64,000 nt of DNA from Pogostemon cablin. Its lineage: Eukaryota > Streptophyta > Magnoliopsida > Lamiales > Lamiaceae. Shown here one piece after another: positions 14,447 through 24,469 of this stretch (the stretch's first letter is position 1; every line of letters starts with the position of its first letter). The DNA is taken from contig CM042985.1 of NCBI GenBank assembly GCA_023678885.1, positions 32,868,379-32,932,378 on the forward strand. The letters are read 5' to 3'. The notes beneath the pieces were generated by a model. That model was not told the DNA's origin and made no database searches. It was given only the letters and a program-made list of their open reading frames with translations. Position numbers and translations under genes: made by a program.

Positions 14447-14453
14447 TATAAAA
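14447..14453 (+). promoter_or_regulatory. LTR TATA box
   Basis: TATAAAA at the start of a long A-run, about 192 bp into the LTR and followed by a purine-rich stretch. It is the best TATA candidate and implies initiation near 14480, which would make U3 only about 220 bp. The same box is at 22136, 29240 and 36925 in the other LTRs. Confidence 0.6.
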
Positions 14454-14600
14454 AAAAAAGAAAAGAAAGAAAGAAGAGTACGGGAGAAGAAAAGTGAGAA
14501 GAACAAAAGAAGGGAAAGAAGAGAGTGAAGAGGAGAAACCCTTGTTGATCAAATTCTCCCTTACAACCCTCATCCTAGGTGGTTTCTAAGTTGTTTTGAG

Positions 14601-16362
14601 GTAAGTAATAGGTTAATTAAGCTTCCTTTCTCCAAGATTTTGTGATTTTGTTGGGTTTTCTTCCTTATATGAGGAAATTCGTAGCTACTGTTCGAACTAC
14701 TTTCGACATAGCTATTGATCTCTGAAATTTGTAAACTCAATTTCTATACGTAGCTGAACTCGTTAGCTTTCCGTAGCCACCTGAAACGCCTCCATCCGAT
14801 TTTTCTACAATTAGTTATGATTTTTCTCGTAAACTGCTACTAGGTAATTCGCAGCTGCTGTTCGAACTGATTTTGACATAGCTACTGACCTCAGAAGTTT
14901 ACAAACTCAATTTCTGTATGTAGCTGAACGTGTTAGCTTTCTGTAGCCACTTGAAACACCATGATTCGATTTTTCTACAATTAGTTATGATTTTTCTTGT
15001 AAACTGCCGCTAGCTGGAAAATTTCAGAATAGTTATGTCGAATTCAAATTTACTTCCTATCGTTTTGTTTAAGAAATGATCTGAAACGGGTTATGTGAGA
15101 TTGGGAGATGATGTTGAGGAGATACGGGCTGTTCTTATTTAATATCGACTCGCTCAAGCTCGATTAAGATTTATTTTGACAATGAAAGACGATGTTACCG
15201 CTAATAGTTAGTTATATTTGATTTGTCTTTAATTGCTCATCTCCTTTCTAGGTAAAGAACCGTCGATGAAGGGCAAAGGACCTACTTCAGACTCCGGAGA
15301 GAGTTAATCACTTCCTTGTGAGTTGATAATTCGGGAACGCCTTCTCTTGTGGGAAGTGTGGACCCTCATTAAATTTGCATTCATTTTATTTTTAGTTAAT
15401 TGATAACAAAATTATTTTGGTAATGTGTTATGTGGTAAAGAGTATGATTGGCTCGATTGTTCTAGTTAGAGCCTGATTGGCCTAAGTTGGTCCATTGATT
15501 ATCTTATATTATTTCATATGGGTATTGTTGATTTTAACTTATGTTGAAGAGCCTTGCCGGCTCGATATCTGATAGCCTTTATTGCGAATTATTTGCAGAT
15601 TGATTTCTGGTTATTCTTGTGACTTGTGTGCCAATTAAGACTATGACTTGAATTGTTATTTATCTCATGATGCATATGTATACCTGATACCAAGGTTAAG
15701 TAGCCTGAATTGGTCACGGTTCGGGTGAGTTGGAGCGACATTGATTAAGTAGCCTGAATTGTCGCGGTTCGGGTGAGTTAGAGTGACAATCGAGTCGCCC
15801 GTGGCTTGGCAAACCCGGGTGAGTTAGATCTAACGGGGCACCTGTCCATTTGCCAAATACTGATACTTTGGAAGGTGATCGTTAGATGAATCAGTCTATT
15901 ATAGGCTCAGTCAACGTCACCAGTGTGGGACATGCATGTCATATATGTTTATATGTTTGATCATTTCAGGGATTACATCGATATTTTATTGTGAATTTTA
16001 GCACTTGGTGTGCATTGAGTAAGAACATTAATGTGCATTTTATCTAGAGTAACGGTGACGGGCTCGGACTGACTCTCGACGGAGAGATCAGTTTGAGGAG
16101 GATATTGGCTACCCACGCGTCTTTTATGTGATAACATCTTGTTTGAACTAATTGTGTATTTGTAAATGCATTCATAGGTTGTATTTTTGTTAATTTGTAT
16201 ATTAAGTAAACATAATAATTGATGTGGAACGAAATATTGGATTTTATGTTATGAACCGCGAGTGGGAGTGCATGCTTCGTATAAGGGTTGGGGTGGGTGA
16301 CCGGCTTATCACCTCACTGAGCTAGTGGTTTTGCTCACCCCCATCATTTCCTTCCTTTTCAG
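14601..16362 (+). other. Possible LTR leader intron (donor 14601)
   Basis: GAG|GTAAGTA at 14598-14607 is a near-perfect plant 5' splice site just downstream of the purine-rich leader. Acceptor-like sites follow at 15251 (CTCCTTTCTAG), 15598 (TTATTTGCAG), about 15969 (ATCATTTCAG) and 16362 (TTCCTTCCTTTTCAG). The last has the best pyrimidine tract and is used here as the end, but the acceptor cannot be decided from sequence. Splicing would shorten a leader of about 2.45 kb. The same signals are in all four LTRs. There is no transcript evidence. Confidence 0.35.
14674..15010 (+). repeat. Diverged 170-bp tandem duplication in the LTR
   Basis: Two consecutive units begin with AATTCGTAGCTACTGTTCGA (about 14676) and AATTCGCAGCTGCTGTTCGA (about 14846). 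Each continues through GACATAGCTA, AAACTCAATTTCT, GTAGCTGAAC and TCTACAATTAGTTATG in the same order. They differ at many positions, so the duplication is older than the insertion. It is present in all four LTRs. Confidence 0.85.
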
Positions 16363-16793
16363 GCTGTTGATATCATTTTGGTTGGAGGTTTGCCTGTCGT
16401 TTGCTCATCATTCGATCGGGGTTTTGGGTACTTTCTCTTTTATGTTAATTGACGGATCCATTGGCGAGTTTGTTCATTTTATATTTTGTGACCCCCCTTG
16501 ATGTTATTTTTGTACTTTCGCGATGTTACATCGCTCATGTATATTTTCTTCAAACTAAGTTACATCGTGGTATTTTGTACCTTTGTAAATCCTTGTTGAT
16601 ACTTTATGTAATGATGTCCTCGGGTTGTACCCGTAGTTATCAGTTGTTCAATTCTACAGGTACTTGATAGCAAGCCTTACGTTTTCTATAAACTTTGTGG
16701 AGTGGAGTGCACCCATTTCGCGAAATTTATGGTTAACGTGGCGGTTGTCGTGTTCTGCCTGCGGGTTGGGGCGTGACAACGTGACAACTTTCT

Positions 16794-16806
16794 TGGTATC
16801 AGAGCC
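16794..16806 (+). other. Primer-binding site, initiator Met tRNA
   Basis: TGGTATCAGAGCC is the standard plant LTR-retrotransposon complement of the 3' end of initiator Met tRNA, used to prime minus-strand synthesis. It lies 15 bases after the LTR end rather than within the usual few bases; the intervening sequence repeats CGTGACAA. Confidence 0.9.
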
Positions 16807-16934
16807 TGGTTATATGATTCTCATTCTTTTTGAGTCGAGCTAATGGATCCAATTTTATTTCTATGTCATCCTAAGGTATCGTATTACCTTAATGTTGACC
16901 TTGCATTTTCTTTCCCTTCTTTCTTTCAGTCATT

Positions 16935-18131
16935 ATGCCACCTCCAGTTCGTCGTCGAGGTCGAGGTCGAGGACACGTTCCTCGTGATCCTCCGAGTCCT
17001 CTACTCTCTTCTGTTCCTCGTGGACCTCGAGGACATGTTTCTTCTGATCATGTTGTTCATCCGACATTTACAGACCCTATCAATTCTGATCATAGGGTGC
17101 CAGTTACCCAGGTAGAGCAACCACGGGCCCAGTTGCGTGTTGAGCACATGATGATCCCAGAGCAGTACCAGTTGTATTATGATCACATCCGAGTACATGG
17201 TGTTCCACCACCTACGACGACTCCTACCACTACAACTGTCACTGAGGATGTTCTTCGTGCTAATGAACCAATTCGACCCACATCTCATGTACCAGTTTCT
17301 ACTCCAGAAATGGCTTTAGTAGGTCCTACTTCTCGAGGTGCACTTTTTATACCTGATTTGGTGAAAGCAGTTGAAAACATGGGGACTTCAAAATTTGACG
17401 GTACAAGAGATGCTTCTAAAGCGGGGGCATGGTTAAAGGAGATTACAGAGACCTTTGACACCTTGATGATTGAAGAATGTTATCGTGTGGTCATTGCGAC
17501 CAAGCTGTTAGGCCCAGACGCACGACGATGGTGGCATAATCTAAAAGAGACATCTTCGCTTACTATTACGTGGGCTATCTTTGTGGAACGATTCAAAGAT
17601 CGATACTTCTCTCAGTACATCAAGGATCAGAAGAGAAAGGAGTTCTTCAACCTCTTTCAAGGCACTATGTCGGTTGTGGAGTATGAAAGCAAATTTCTGG
17701 AATTGCGAGAATTCGCTCCTGAGTCATATACGACGAGAGACTTATGCAAGAGATTTGAAGATGGTCTTAATCTAAATATTCGAGATCGCATCAAGTCCGG
17801 AGACAAGTACAAAAGTCTTGACGAGCTTGTAGAAGAAGCCCTGAGGGTAGAAAGTTTAGTTCAGGCGAGATATAAGCTTGCAGAACGATCTCAAAAGAAA
17901 AGGCAAGGGAGCGCATTTCCAGGAAATGCATCGAAGGTGTATAGGGGTGTGGGATCTTCGCGTGGCGCACCAAGTTCAGTGTCTATTAGTTTTCCTCAAC
18001 CTCGGGAGCAGTTTAGTAGAGGCGGGAGCAATGTCTCGGGATCAGTTGGTGAAAATCGCAAGTGCCAGAATTGCTTAAAGTATCATGACGGCCCCTGTAA
18101 GGCTCCTCAAGTATGTTTTCAGTGTCGATAG
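16935..18131 (+). CDS. gag: Gag, truncated at a stop in zinc knuckle 2 (copy A)
   Basis: 398 codons from the first ATG opening a basic, Arg/Gly-rich N-terminus (MPPPVRRRGRGRG), typical of plant chromovirus Gag. Residues about 145-290 form the retrotransposon Gag capsid-like domain (FDG, AWLKEI, LLGPDARRWW, F..RF..RYF, EF..L.QG). Zinc knuckle 1 is C377-C380-H384-C388. Zinc knuckle 2 begins at C394 and C397, but a TAG at 18129-18131 cuts it before its His and Cys, which follow in frame. The protein would assemble the particle and bind genomic RNA. Copy B has the same stop, so it predates the duplication. CAG to TAG is the simplest origin; programmed readthrough is possible but the following CCG context does not match the known TMV-type signal. 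Confidence 0.88.
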   Translation: MPPPVRRRGRGRGHVPRDPPSPLLSSVPRGPRGHVSSDHVVHPTFTDPINSDHRVPVTQVEQPRAQLRVEHMMIPEQYQLYYDHIRVHGVPPPTTTPTTTTVTEDVLRANEPIRPTSHVPVSTPEMALVGPTSRGALFIPDLVKAVENMGTSKFDGTRDASKAGAWLKEITETFDTLMIEECYRVVIATKLLGPDARRWWHNLKETSSLTITWAIFVERFKDRYFSQYIKDQKRKEFFNLFQGTMSVVEYESKFLELREFAPESYTTRDLCKRFEDGLNLNIRDRIKSGDKYKSLDELVEEALRVESLVQARYKLAERSQKKRQGSAFPGNASKVYRGVGSSRGAPSSVSISFPQPREQFSRGGSNVSGSVGENRKCQNCLKYHDGPCKAPQVCFQCR

Positions 18132-18366
18132 CCGGGGCATATGCGAAGTTCTTGTCCTCAACTTATGGGAGCGAACAGTCAGAGTTCTGGTCAGCCTCGT
18201 GGTAGACTAACATATTCTACACCCAGAGATACTCGATCTACAGCTACCAGAGTGCCTGATGCCTCAAGAGGCCCTAGTACTCGATCACCTATGCAAGGAA
18301 GGAATCAAACTAGAGTATTTCATATTTCCCAGGAAGAGGCTCGCTCAGATCCGAAGGTTGTGACAG
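18132..18366 (+). pseudogene. Gag C-terminal remnant after the TAG (copy A)
   Basis: In-frame continuation of gag with no further stop up to 18366. It starts PGHMRSSCP, completing the His and Cys of zinc knuckle 2, then runs through a Ser/Thr/Arg-rich linker (about 70 residues) ending EARSDPKVVTG. The linker resembles the normal Gag-protease junction of plant chromoviruses. It is only expressed if the TAG is read through. Read without splicing, translation ends at TAA a few codons later (18375-18377). Confidence 0.75.
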
Positions 18367-18506
18367 GTAATTTATAATCCGAGTATTTTCACATGTTAGA
18401 TCTAACCCCGCCTTGTTATGCCACTTGATTACAAATAAAACATTCGTAAGAAATTTTATCTTTCCGAATTTTTAAATCACAATCTCACCTAATATTGCTT
18501 CTTTAG
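18367..18506 (+). other. Candidate 140-bp GT-AG intron between gag and pol (copy A)
   Basis: The donor is ACAG|GTAATTT (exon ends 18366) and the acceptor is TTGCTTCTTTAG|GCC (exon resumes 18507). The segment is AT-rich with a pyrimidine-rich 3' end and a CCTAATA sequence shortly upstream that fits a plant branch point. Gag is in one frame before it and pol in another after it; removal of exactly 140 bases joins the frames and gives a smooth VVTG-HVFVGDHQV junction. Unspliced, the segment has in-frame stops that end gag. It is identical in position in copy B (33156-33295). Alternatives are an untranslated gap with separate initiation of pol, or an insertion that happens to look like an intron. 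Confidence 0.6.
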
Positions 18507-20494
18507 GCCATGTGTTTGTGGGAGACCATCAGGTCTACACTTTATTTGACCCAGGTTCTGATAGATCTTATATTCGGGATGATCTTACTGCGATCTTAGA
18601 TTATCCTATCTCTCATTTGTCACCTGAAATCATAGTTCATACCCCTCTTGGAGAGCGTCTAATTCGTGATTCGGTGTGTCTTGGTTGTCCATTGAAGATC
18701 AAAGATGTCATTCTAGAGGCTGAATTGATACCATTGCCTTTGATTGATCTCGATGTTATTCTTGGCATGGATTGGCTTTCTTCTCATCATGCAATTCTCG
18801 ACTGCCACGAGAAGCTTGTTATTTTTCATAGACCAGGATTCTCAGAACTTGTTTTTGAAGGCGAACTTCAAACGAGATCCCTCTCTTTTATTTCAATGTT
18901 GACTGTGCATAAATTAATACGTAAGGGTTGTGAGGCATTCTTGGCATTTGTCGTCGATAATTCTCTTTCTGAGACTAAACTAGATGACATCCCGATCGTG
19001 AATGAATTTCCTGATGTCTTTCCCGAAGACTTACCAGGACATCCTCCGAATCGAGAGATTGATTTTTCCATTGATGTACTTCCTGGAATCACACCTATAT
19101 CGATTACTCCATATCGAATGTCGCCAGCTGAGCTTAAGGAACTCCAGAAACAACTTGGAGAATTATTGGAGAAGGGATTCATACGACCTAGCACATCTCC
19201 TTGGGGTGCTCCAGTTCTTTTTGTCAAGAAGAAAGATGGATCATTTCGCCTATGTGTCGACTACCGTCAATTGAACAAGGTGACAATCAAGAACAAATAT
19301 CCTCTTCCGAGAATCGATGATCTATTTGATCAATTGCAAGGAGCAACTGTGTTCACAAAAATTGATTTGCGGTCTGGTTATCACCAACTCAAGATTAGGG
19401 AATCTGATATCCCTAAGTCTGCTTTTCGAACCAGATACGGTCATTTTGAATTCTGTGTTATGCCTTTTGGACTCACAAATGCTCCTGCAGCTTTTATGGA
19501 TCTTATGAATCGAGTCTTTCGGCCATACTTAGATAAGTTTGTCATCATTTTCATTGATGACATTCTTATTTATTCTAAATCAGACGACGAGCATTCTCAT
19601 CATCTAAGAATTGCTCTGAACATTCTTAGAGAAAATCAGCTTTATGCTAAATTTTCGAAGTGTGAATTTTGGCTTCGTGAGGTAAGCTTTTTGGGTCATC
19701 ACATTTCTAAAGAAGGAATCTACGTCGATCCAGTGAAGATTCAAGCTATACTAGATTGGGAGCATCCAAAGAACGTGACAGAGATTCGTAGTTTTCTGGG
19801 ATTAGCTGGATATTATCGACGGTTTGTCAAAGACTTTTCGTTGTTGGCTTCATCTTTGACTAAATTGACTCGGAAAGGGGTAAAATTTGAATGGAGTGAA
19901 GAATGCGAGGAAGCATTTCAAGAATTGAAAAGACGACTTGTTTCAGCTCCTATTCTTGCTTTGCCAGACCCAGCGATTGGAGAATTTACCATTTATAGCG
20001 ACGCCTCGAGACAAGGATTAGGATGTGTTCTCATGCAAGAAGGAAAGGTTATTGCCTACGCTTCAAGGCAATTGAAGAAGAACGAAGAAAATTATCCTAC
20101 ACACGATTTAGAGTTGGCTGCAATCGTCTTTGCATTGAAGATCTGGAGACATTATCTGTATGGTGCCATTTGTCGGGTTTTCACTGATCACAAGAGCTTA
20201 AAGTATATCACCACGCAAAAGGAGCTCAACCTCAGGCAAAGACGATGGATGGAGTTGATTAGTGACTATGACTTAGTCATTGATTATCACCCTGGCAAGG
20301 CGAACGTTGTTGCAGATGCTCTGAGTAGAAAGTCTTCTACCTCACTTGCTTCGATTCAATCTTTTTATCTTCCTATGTTGGAGCAATTTAAATCTTTACA
20401 CATTTCGCTCGATTGTGAAAAGTCTAATGATTACGCCTTAATTGCCAAATTTGAGGTTAGACCTACCTTGTTCGAGCAAATTCGAGAAAGATAA
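18507..20494 (+). pseudogene. pol: Pol part 1: protease-RT-RNase H, ends at TAA (copy A)
   Basis: Open from the candidate splice acceptor to TAA at 20492-20494. Numbering from GTG 18512: aspartic protease with D13 in LFDPGS and the later DVILGMDWL (81-89); reverse transcriptase about 210-380 with D285 in FTKIDLRSGYHQ and the catalytic FIDD at 347-350; RNase H with D497 (YSDAS), E534 (HDLELAA), D559 (FTDH) and D602 (ADALSR). These copy genomic RNA to cDNA in the particle. All catalytic residues are present. Copy B reads CAA where A has TAA, so this is a nonsense mutation private to A, separating integrase. No ATG lies at the acceptor; expression as a Gag-Pol fusion is expected for the family. 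Confidence 0.92.
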
Positions 20495-21964
20495 TCACAC
20501 GATGTTCATTTACAACAAAAGATGGTGAAGCTAAATCAAGGAAAAGAACCAGAATTTCAAATTCGGGATGACGGACTCCTTACTTTTAAAAATCGTGTTT
20601 GTGTTCCATCGGAACTTGATGTTCGTAGAGCTATTCTTGAGGAAGCCCATTCTTCAGCCTATGCTATGCATCCTGGTAGTACCAAAATGTACAGAACACT
20701 TCGGGAGCACTATTGGTGGCCAGGTATGAAACGGGACATTGCTGAATTTGTATCAAAGTGCTTATCATGCCAACAGATTAAAGCGGAACACCAAAAACCA
20801 GCCGGCATGCTTCAACCACTACCTATTCCTGAGTGGAAATGGGAGAACATCACGATGGATTTTGTTTCCGGTTTACCTCGAACCCAAAAGGGTCATGACT
20901 CAATCTGGGTCATTGTCGATCGTCTGACGAAATCGGCACATTTCCTTCCAGTGCATACCAATGAATCTTTAGAGAAACTTGCCAAGTTATATGTCGATGA
21001 GATCGTGAGATTGCACGGAGTACCAGTGTCAATCATATCTGATCGTGATCCAAGATTCACTTCCCGTTTTTGGCCTAGTCTGCAGAAAGCGCTAGGTACA
21101 AAATTACTATTCAGTACCTCGTTTCATCCACAGACTGATGGACAGTCAGAGAGAACTATACAGACACTAGAAGACATGTTACGTGCAGTGGTGTTGAATT
21201 TAGGAGGTAGCTGGGATAAGTACGTGACTTTGGTGGAGTTCGCTTATAACAACAGTTATCATTCAAGCATTGGAATGCCCCCGTACGAAGCTCTGTATGG
21301 CCGAAAGTGTCGAACACCGCTCTTTTGGGATGAGGTTGGCGAGAGACAAATCGAACAAGTAGAGCTTATCGAAGATGCGAAGGAAAAAATACAACTTATT
21401 CGAGACAGACTTAAGGCAGCGCAAGATCGACAGAAAAGCTATGCAGATAATAGGAGGCGCGATTTGGAGTTTAATGAAGGCGACAAAGTTTTTCTAAAAG
21501 TTTCTCCGTGGAAGGGCGTGTTACGATTTCGCCGTCGAGGAAAGTTAAGTCCAAGGTATATTGGCCCGTTTACGATCGTGCAAAGGATTGGTCGTGTCGC
21601 GTATCGACTTGAGCTACCATCCGAATTGTCAAAGATTCACGATGTTTTCCATGTCTCTATGCTTAGAAAATATGAACCCGATCCTTCGCACGTGCTCGAA
21701 TATCCCCCAGTTGTATTAAAGGAGAATCTATCGTACGAAGTACAACCTGTTCAAATTGTAGATCGCCGAGAGAAAATGCTTCGTAATAAATCCATTCCTA
21801 TGGTGAGAGTTCTATGGAGAAGTGATCGAATTGAAGAAGAAACGTGGGAACCAGAGTTAGTCATGCGTCAACAACATCCACATCTCTTTTCATCTCTAGG
21901 TACGTTTACGTTTCGAGGACGAAACTTTTTAGAGGAGGGGATACTTTATAATATCTTAGCCTAA
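20495..21964 (+). pseudogene. pol: Pol part 2: integrase and chromodomain (copy A)
   Basis: In frame with part 1 and open to TAA 21962-21964. Numbering from ATG 20522: HHCC zinc domain H43, H50, C80, C83; DDE catalytic core D113 (TMDF), D174 (SDRDPRF), E210 (DGQSE), giving D-D-35-E; GPY/F module about 341-366 (RYIGPF); chromodomain-like C-terminus about 410-456 (VQIVDRREKMLRN, VRVLW, EEETWEPE). The chromodomain is the mark of chromoviruses and in known cases steers insertion to heterochromatin, which fits the satellite location. The stop codon lies 16-18 bases inside the 3' LTR. The upstream TAA disconnects it from Gag-Pol; internal initiation at 20522 is possible but unsupported. Confidence 0.9.
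21931..21941 (+). other. Polypurine tract, copy A
   Basis: AGAGGAGGGGA just before the 3' LTR, the usual primer for plus-strand synthesis. It is followed by TACTT before the first base shared by both LTRs. Either the tract is separated from the LTR by five bases, or the LTR edge is a few bases off. It overlaps pol codons. Confidence 0.8.
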
Positions 21965-24469
21965 CTATATTTTTTTTAGAAAGCCCAAAACCTATTTATT
22001 TATTTTTGGCCCAAGTTGACCTAGATTTGTTTTTAGAGCCCAAAACCTATTTATTTATTTATTTGGCCCAAGTCCAGCCCACTTAAATGGCATAACATGG
22101 AAATAAGCCCAGCCCATTCTAATAGCCTCAACACATATAAAAAAAAAAAAGAAAAGAAAGAAAGAAGAGTACGGGAGAAGAAAAGTGAGAAGAACAAAAG
22201 AAGGGAAAGAAGAGAGTGAAGAGGAGAAACCCTTGTTGATCAAATTCTCCCTTACAACCCTCATCCTAGGTGGTTTCTAAGTTGTTTTGAGGTAAGTAAT
22301 AGGTTAATTAAGCTTCCTTTCTCCAAGATTTTGTGATTTTGTTGGGTTTTCTTCCTTATATGAGGAAATTCGTAGCTACTGTTCGAACTACTTTCGACAT
22401 AGCTATTGATCTCTGAAATTTGTAAACTCAATTTCTATACGTAGCTGAACTCGTTAGCTTTCCGTATCCACCTGAAACGCCTCCATCCGATTTTTCTACA
22501 ATTAGTTATGATTTTTCTCGTAAACTGCTACTAGGTAATTCGCAGCTGCTGTTCGAACTGATTTTGACATAGCTACTGACCTCAGAAGTTTACAAACTCA
22601 ATTTCTGTATGTAGCTGAACGTGTTAGCTTTCTGTAGCCACTTGAAACACCATGATTCGATTTTTCTACAATTAGTTATGATTTTTCTTGTAAACTGCCG
22701 CTAGCTGGAAAATTTCAGAATAGTTATGTCGAATTCAAATTTACTTCCTATCGTTTTGTTTAAGAAATGATCTGAAACGGGTTATGTGAGATTGGGAGAT
22801 GATGTTGAGGAGATACGGGCTGTTCTTATTTAATATCGACTCGCTCAAGCTCGATTAAGATTTATTTTGACAATGAAAGACGATGTTACCGCTAATAGTT
22901 AGTTATATTTGATTTGTCTTTAATTGCTCATCTCCTTTCTAGGTAAAGAACCGTCGATGAAGGGCAAAGGACCTACTTCAGACTCCGGAGAGAGTTAATC
23001 ACTTCCTTGTGAGTTGATAATTCGGGAACGCCTTCTCTTGTGGGAAGTGTGGACCCTCATTAAATTTGCATTCATTTTATTTTTAGTTAATTGATAACAA
23101 AATTATTTTGGTAATGTGTTATGTGGTAAAGAGTATGATTGGCTCGATTGTTCTAGTTAGAGCCTGATTGGCCTAAGTTGGTCCATTGATTATCTTATAT
23201 TATTTCATATGGGTATTGTTGATTTTAACTTATGTTGAAGAGCCTTGCCGGCTCGATATCTGATAGCCTTTATTGCGAATTATTTGCAGATTGATTTCTG
23301 GTTATTCTTGTGACTTGTGTGCCAATTAAGACTATGACTTGAATTGTTATTTATCTCATGATGCATATGTATACCTGATACCAAGGTTAAGTAGCCTGAA
23401 TTGGTCACGGTTCGGGTGAGTTGGAGCGACATTGATTAAGTAGCCCGAATTGTCGCGGTTCGGGTGAGTTAGAGTGACAATCGAGTCGCCCGTGGCTTGA
23501 CAAACCCGGGTGAGTTAGATCTAACGGGGCACCTGTCCATTTGCCAAATACTGATACTTTGGAAGGTGATCGTTAGATGAATCAGTCTATTATAGGCTCA
23601 GTCAACGTCACCAGTGTGGGACATGCATGTCATATATGTTTATATGTTTGATCATTTCAGGGATTACATCGATATTTTATTGTGAATTTTAGCACTTGGT
23701 GTGCATTGAGTAAGAACATTAATGTGCATTTTATCTAGAGTAACGGTGACGGGCTCGGACTGACTCTCGACGGAGAGATCAGTTTGAGGAGGATATTGGC
23801 TACCCACGCTTCTTTTATGTGATAACATCTTGTTTGAACTAATTGTGTATTTGTAAATGCATTCATAGGTTGTATTTTTGTTAAGTTGTATATTAAGTAA
23901 ACATAATAATTGATGTGGAACGAAATATTGGATTTTATGTTATGAACCGCGAGTGGGAGTGCATGCTTCGTATAAGGGTTGGGGTGGGTGACCGGCTTAT
24001 CACCTCACTGAGCTAGTGGTTTTGCTCACCCCCATCATTTCCTTCCTTTTCAGGCTGTTGATATCATTTTGGTTGGAGGTTTGCCTGTCGTTTGCTCATC
24101 ATTCGATCGGGGTTTTGGGTACTTTCTCTTTTATGTTAATTGACGGATCCATTGGCGAGTTTGTTCATTTTATATTTTGTGACCCCCCTTGATGTTCTTT
24201 TTGTACTTTCGCGATGTTACATCGCTCATGTATATTTTCTTCAAACTAAGTTACATCGTGGTATTTTGTACCTTTGTAAATCCTTGTTGATACTTTATGT
24301 AATGATGTCCTCGGGTTGTACCCGTAGTTATCAGTTGTTCAATTCTACAGGTACTTGATAGCAAGCCTTACGTTTTCTATAAACTTTGTGGAGTGGAGTG
24401 CACCCATTTCGCGAAATTTATGGTTAACGTGGCGGTTGTCGTGTTCTGCCTGCGGGTTGGGGTGTGACA
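21947..24469 (+). repeat. 3' LTR of element A
   Basis: 2523 bp. Differences from the 5' LTR seen by eye include TATATTTT for GATTATTTT near the start, CGTATCC for CGTAGCC, AGCCCG for AGCCTG, TTGACAAAC for TTGGCAAAC, CACGCTTC for CACGCGTC, TTAAGTTG for TTAATTTG, TGTTCTTTTT for TGTTATTTTT and GGGGTGTGACA for GGGGCGTGACA. It ends at GTGACA and is followed by CATTA (24470-24474). It has the same internal structure as the 5' LTR. Confidence 0.92.

Larger units (their letters stand above)
14255..16778 (+). repeat. 5' LTR of element A
   Basis: 2524 bp, nearly identical to 21947-24469. It begins TATAATATC and ends GTGACA, so it has TA...CA instead of the canonical TG...CA ends. The start is set by the first base shared between 5' and 3' LTRs and agrees with the 5-bp target duplication. 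Contents in order: a duplicated GCCCAAAACCTATTTATT block (about 14292 and 14347), TATA box at 14447, purine-rich leader, splice-donor-like site at 14600/14601, a diverged 170-bp tandem duplication (14674-about 15010), a 49-bp tandem repeat near 15697-15795, and a T-rich terminal part with TTTGTAA-like polyadenylation signals. Confidence 0.92.
14255..24469 (+). mobile_element. Ty3/gypsy chromovirus, copy A, full length
   Basis: A 10215-bp LTR retrotransposon with 5' LTR 14255-16778, primer-binding site 16794, gag from 16935, candidate intron 18367-18506, pol to 21964, polypurine tract 21931-21941 and 3' LTR 21947-24469. It is inserted into the satellite with CATTA target duplications. Domain order protease, RT, RNase H, integrase, chromodomain-like C-terminus places it with plant chromoviruses, most like Tekay/Del. 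The two LTRs differ by only about seven substitutions and two small indels that I can see, so the insertion is recent. Coding capacity is broken by TAG at 18129-18131 and TAA at 20492-20494, so it is probably non-autonomous unless the first stop is read through. Confidence 0.95.

Noticed and set aside
16449..16667. 72-codon open frame repeated in all four LTRs
   Set aside because: Conserved only because the LTRs are copies. The region is T-rich with polyadenylation-like signals and has no recognisable domain.
16794..16806. Partial tRNA gene
   Set aside because: Only the 3'-end complement is present and it sits right after an LTR; it is a primer-binding site.
16876..16929. Short GT-AG segment just upstream of the gag ATG
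   Set aside because: Borders AAG|GTATCG and TTTCTTTCAG look splice-like, but 54 bp is below usual plant intron length and splicing would not alter the gag frame.
18512..18514. GTG start for pol
   Set aside because: A GTG start is a prokaryotic convention. In a plant element pol is expected as a fusion with Gag, and the frame is open back to the candidate splice acceptor.
18545..18560. Protease motif DPGS as an inactivating change from DSG/DTG
   Set aside because: To my knowledge DPGS occurs in other plant Ty3/gypsy proteases, so I do not count it as a lesion.
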